Source: Prevotellaceae bacterium (GTDB lineage: Bacteria > Bacteroidota > Bacteroidia > Bacteroidales > UBA932). Taken from it: DNA of 6,087 bases. Positions within the stretch are counted from its first letter, which is position 1. Each line of letters begins with the position of its first letter. The DNA is taken from contig JAITMY010000139.1 of the NCBI GenBank assembly GCA_031290755.1, forward strand, positions 1-6,087. Reading direction: 5' to 3'. Made by a program: the position numbers and the translations under genes. This document shows positions 4,375 to 6,087 of the stretch, one piece after another. The notes below the pieces were generated by a model, which did not search any database, was not told where the DNA came from, and saw only the letters and a program-made list of their open reading frames with translations.

Positions 4375-6087
4375 CTACTGCTTGGTAATTTTCACCACCT
4401 GAGGCTTGCTGCTGCCCTCTACGTACACCAGCACAAGGTAGGCGCCCTCGGTGAGGCTGCTCACCGGCACCTCGGCGGCGGTAACGCCTGCGTACACCGC
4501 GCTCTTCACCTTGGCGCCCGAGGCCAGCGACACTACCTCTACCTTGCTCAGCGCCTTGGCGCCGGACAGGTACAGGGTGCTGCCAACAGGGTTCGGGTAC
4601 ACCGCAACGCCGTGGTCGGCTACGTTGTCCTGAGCAATGCCGGTTTCGCCGCAGCCGGGGCCGTTGGGGTTAGCATCGCAGGGGTCAGGAGTGCTGCCCG
4701 CGGCGCCGTAGAGCCAAATGCCATCGAGGTAGATGTTGTGTGAGGTGCCCGATGCAGCGCCTGACTCCAGCTGCCACAGCCTGATGTAGCGCGACGTGGG
4801 GTTGAAGCCCGTGATAACAGGGTAGGTGTACACGTTTTCAGTAAGCTGAATCCACGTGTTGGACGGCTCGTTCTCCTTAATGGAGGAAGCGGCGTTGCAG
4901 ATGTAGAACAGCTCGTTCCACGACAGGCCATCGTTCGATTCCTGAACGGCTACGGTGGAGGGATAGGTTGACCCTCCAACCACAATGCCCAGCTTGAGCG
5001 AATCCAGCACGCCGTCGTAGGCAAATATCAGGCGGGTTTGACGCCCTGCGGCCTTGGTGGTCTTCAGGCCAATGTTGGCAAAGTCGGCAGTAGCACCGTT
5101 CTCCTCTACTTCGTTAGCGTAAACACCCTGCATACGCGACATGTTATAGTACTGGGCGCTATCGTTGGTTTTCTCTGCGCGAAGGCCGGTTACGGCAAAC
5201 TCAAACCACTTGTTTTTTGCCCAAGTTTCGTCGAGCTTGTCTTCAGCTGTCTTCACCGTGGGGCTTAATGCCGTGCGCGCGCTGAACAGCATGGGCAGCT
5301 TGGGAGCGCCTTCTTCAACCACCGGCTCGCCGCCTGCATACACAGGGTTGAGCACCTGAATGTCGGCAATAGCACTTATGTGGGCAGGGTCGTTGGACGT
5401 AACGTGTATCTCTGCCCAGCCTTTAAGCAGGGGCGTTATCACGCCTGTAGCGCTAACGCTTGCGGCCAGATTTGCCGAGGAGAAGGTTACCGTCTTATCC
5501 GTAGCGTTTTCAGGCAGCACCTCGTACTGTATCTGTAGCGAGTCGCCAATGCGCAGCTGAGCTCCCGTTGTTGGTACGTTGAGGATGTTGACAGTCGTTA
5601 CCGAAATGCGCTGCGCAACCGTAACCGTAACCGTGTCCGTTGCCCCGCCGCCATCAGCAGCGGTAGCGGCAATGCGGGTGGTGCCGGCTGTGAGGGCCAC
5701 CACCACACCACCTGTTACCGTAGCTACGGCGGTGTTGCTGGACGTCCAGCTAAGCGCCTTGCTGGTGGCGTCTCCGGGCTGGCAGTCAGCGCCCAACCTT
5801 AGCGTGTCGCCGGTGTAAACGGGTTGCAGGCCGGTTATAGCTACGCTGGCTACCAGCACGGATGCCGAGTTGGGGCTGTAGTACTTCACGCTGTGCACGT
5901 TCACATGGTCGGTACGGTTGGCCGTGGGGCTAACCAGCGCAGTCGCTCCAGCTGCAATGCGCAGGTAGAAGTTCTTTTCGGCCTGTGGCAGGTTGATAAG
6001 CACCTTGTTGGCAACTTGGTTAGGCAGCAGGTAGCCGGTGATGCTACCGGCGCTGCTGGTAGATTGGTCGGCATCCACGTTCACCCA
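4375..6087 (-). CDS. Secreted multidomain protein with BIG2 repeats, discoidin-like domain and T9SS type A sorting domain (N-terminus outside window)
   Basis: Open from the window edge (Trp codon at 6087-6085) to TAG at 4375, 570 residues; the GTG at 6084 is not a credible start. Residues 1-75 look like the end of an earlier beta-sandwich domain (NFYLRIAAG, then VNVHSVKYY). About 79-156 is a BIG2 Ig-like repeat (VAITGLQPVYTGDTLRLGA, then SWTSSNTAVATV). About 160-245 is a second (VLPENATDKTVTFSS, then ATGVITPLLKG). About 265-461 resembles a discoidin/F5-8C carbohydrate-binding fold (VAVQESNDGLSWNELF, then SRYIRLWQ). A Pro/Gly linker (463-482) has two Cys (470, 479). Residues 492-570 are a T9SS type A sorting domain (VAVYPNPVGSTLYL, then GAYLVLVYVEG, ending VVKITKQ). 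By family knowledge the tail is cleaved and the protein is anchored to or released from the cell surface. No catalytic domain is visible here; an enzyme could lie upstream. Binding or adhesion is inferred. Confidence 0.92.
   Translation of the reverse strand, partial: WVNVDADQSTSSAGSITGYLLPNQVANKVLINLPQAEKNFYLRIAAGATALVSPTANRTDHVNVHSVKYYSPNSASVLVASVAITGLQPVYTGDTLRLGADCQPGDATSKALSWTSSNTAVATVTGGVVVALTAGTTRIAATAADGGGATDTVTVTVAQRISVTTVNILNVPTTGAQLRIGDSLQIQYEVLPENATDKTVTFSSANLAASVSATGVITPLLKGWAEIHVTSNDPAHISAIADIQVLNPVYAGGEPVVEEGAPKLPMLFSARTALSPTVKTAEDKLDETWAKNKWFEFAVTGLRAEKTNDSAQYYNMSRMQGVYANEVEENGATADFANIGLKTTKAAGRQTRLIFAYDGVLDSLKLGIVVGGSTYPSTVAVQESNDGLSWNELFYICNAASSIKENEPSNTWIQLTENVYTYPVITGFNPTSRYIRLWQLESGAASGTSHNIYLDGIWLYGAAGSTPDPCDANPNGPGCGETGIAQDNVADHGVAVYPNPVGSTLYLSGAKALSKVEVVSLASGAKVKSAVYAGVTAAEVPVSSLTEGAYLVLVYVEGSSKPQVVKITKQ

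Noticed and set aside
4620..4931. A 103-codon minus-strand frame inside the secreted-protein gene
   Set aside because: Out-of-frame reading of the discoidin-like domain and linker; Ser/Thr/Pro/Arg-rich with no recognisable feature.

Overview
The window looks like a piece of a Bacteroidota (Bacteroidetes) chromosome. The evidence is an adjacent SusC-SusD outer-membrane nutrient-uptake pair, a large secreted protein ending in a type IX secretion (T9SS) type A sorting domain, A-rich leaders without strong Shine-Dalgarno sites, and one exact match to the Bacteroidota housekeeping promoter (TTTG-N19-TAnnTTTG). T9SS cargo argues against the genus Bacteroides itself and for a T9SS-bearing lineage. 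The genus cannot be named from this sequence. Every supported gene lies on the minus strand, so the biological reading order is from high to low coordinates.

Layout in reading order. (1) 6087-4375: the C-terminal 570 residues of a secreted multidomain protein (two bacterial Ig-like BIG2 repeats, a discoidin-like beta-sandwich, a Pro/Gly linker with two Cys, T9SS sorting domain). Its start is outside the window. (2) 4331-4286: a strong intrinsic terminator for that gene. (3) About 4253-3784: a small, lower-GC module of two nearly abutting ORFs. The first is the C-terminal half of a GNAT-type acetyltransferase and the second is a 70-residue acidic protein of unknown function. A consensus promoter overlaps the start of the first ORF. 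(4) 3760-3718: a second intrinsic terminator with nine T, closing this module. (5) 3686-594: a complete 1030-residue SusC/RagA-family TonB-dependent transporter. (6) 566-1: the first 188 residues of a SusD/RagB-family surface lipoprotein, running off the window edge.

SusC and SusD should act together: SusD is the surface lid that captures a glycan or other oligomer and SusC is the TonB-driven barrel that imports it. Only this pair of a possible utilization locus is visible, so the substrate cannot be told. SusC has the usual carboxypeptidase-like N-terminal extension but no STN domain, so it is probably not a sigma/anti-sigma signalling transducer. The secreted protein has adhesive or binding modules and no catalytic domain in the visible part. 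The terminator after it suggests it is a separate transcription unit. No RNA genes, CRISPR arrays or insertion sequences were found. I see no clear new biological system. The most curious spot is the small GNAT-remnant module with its own promoter and flanking terminators.
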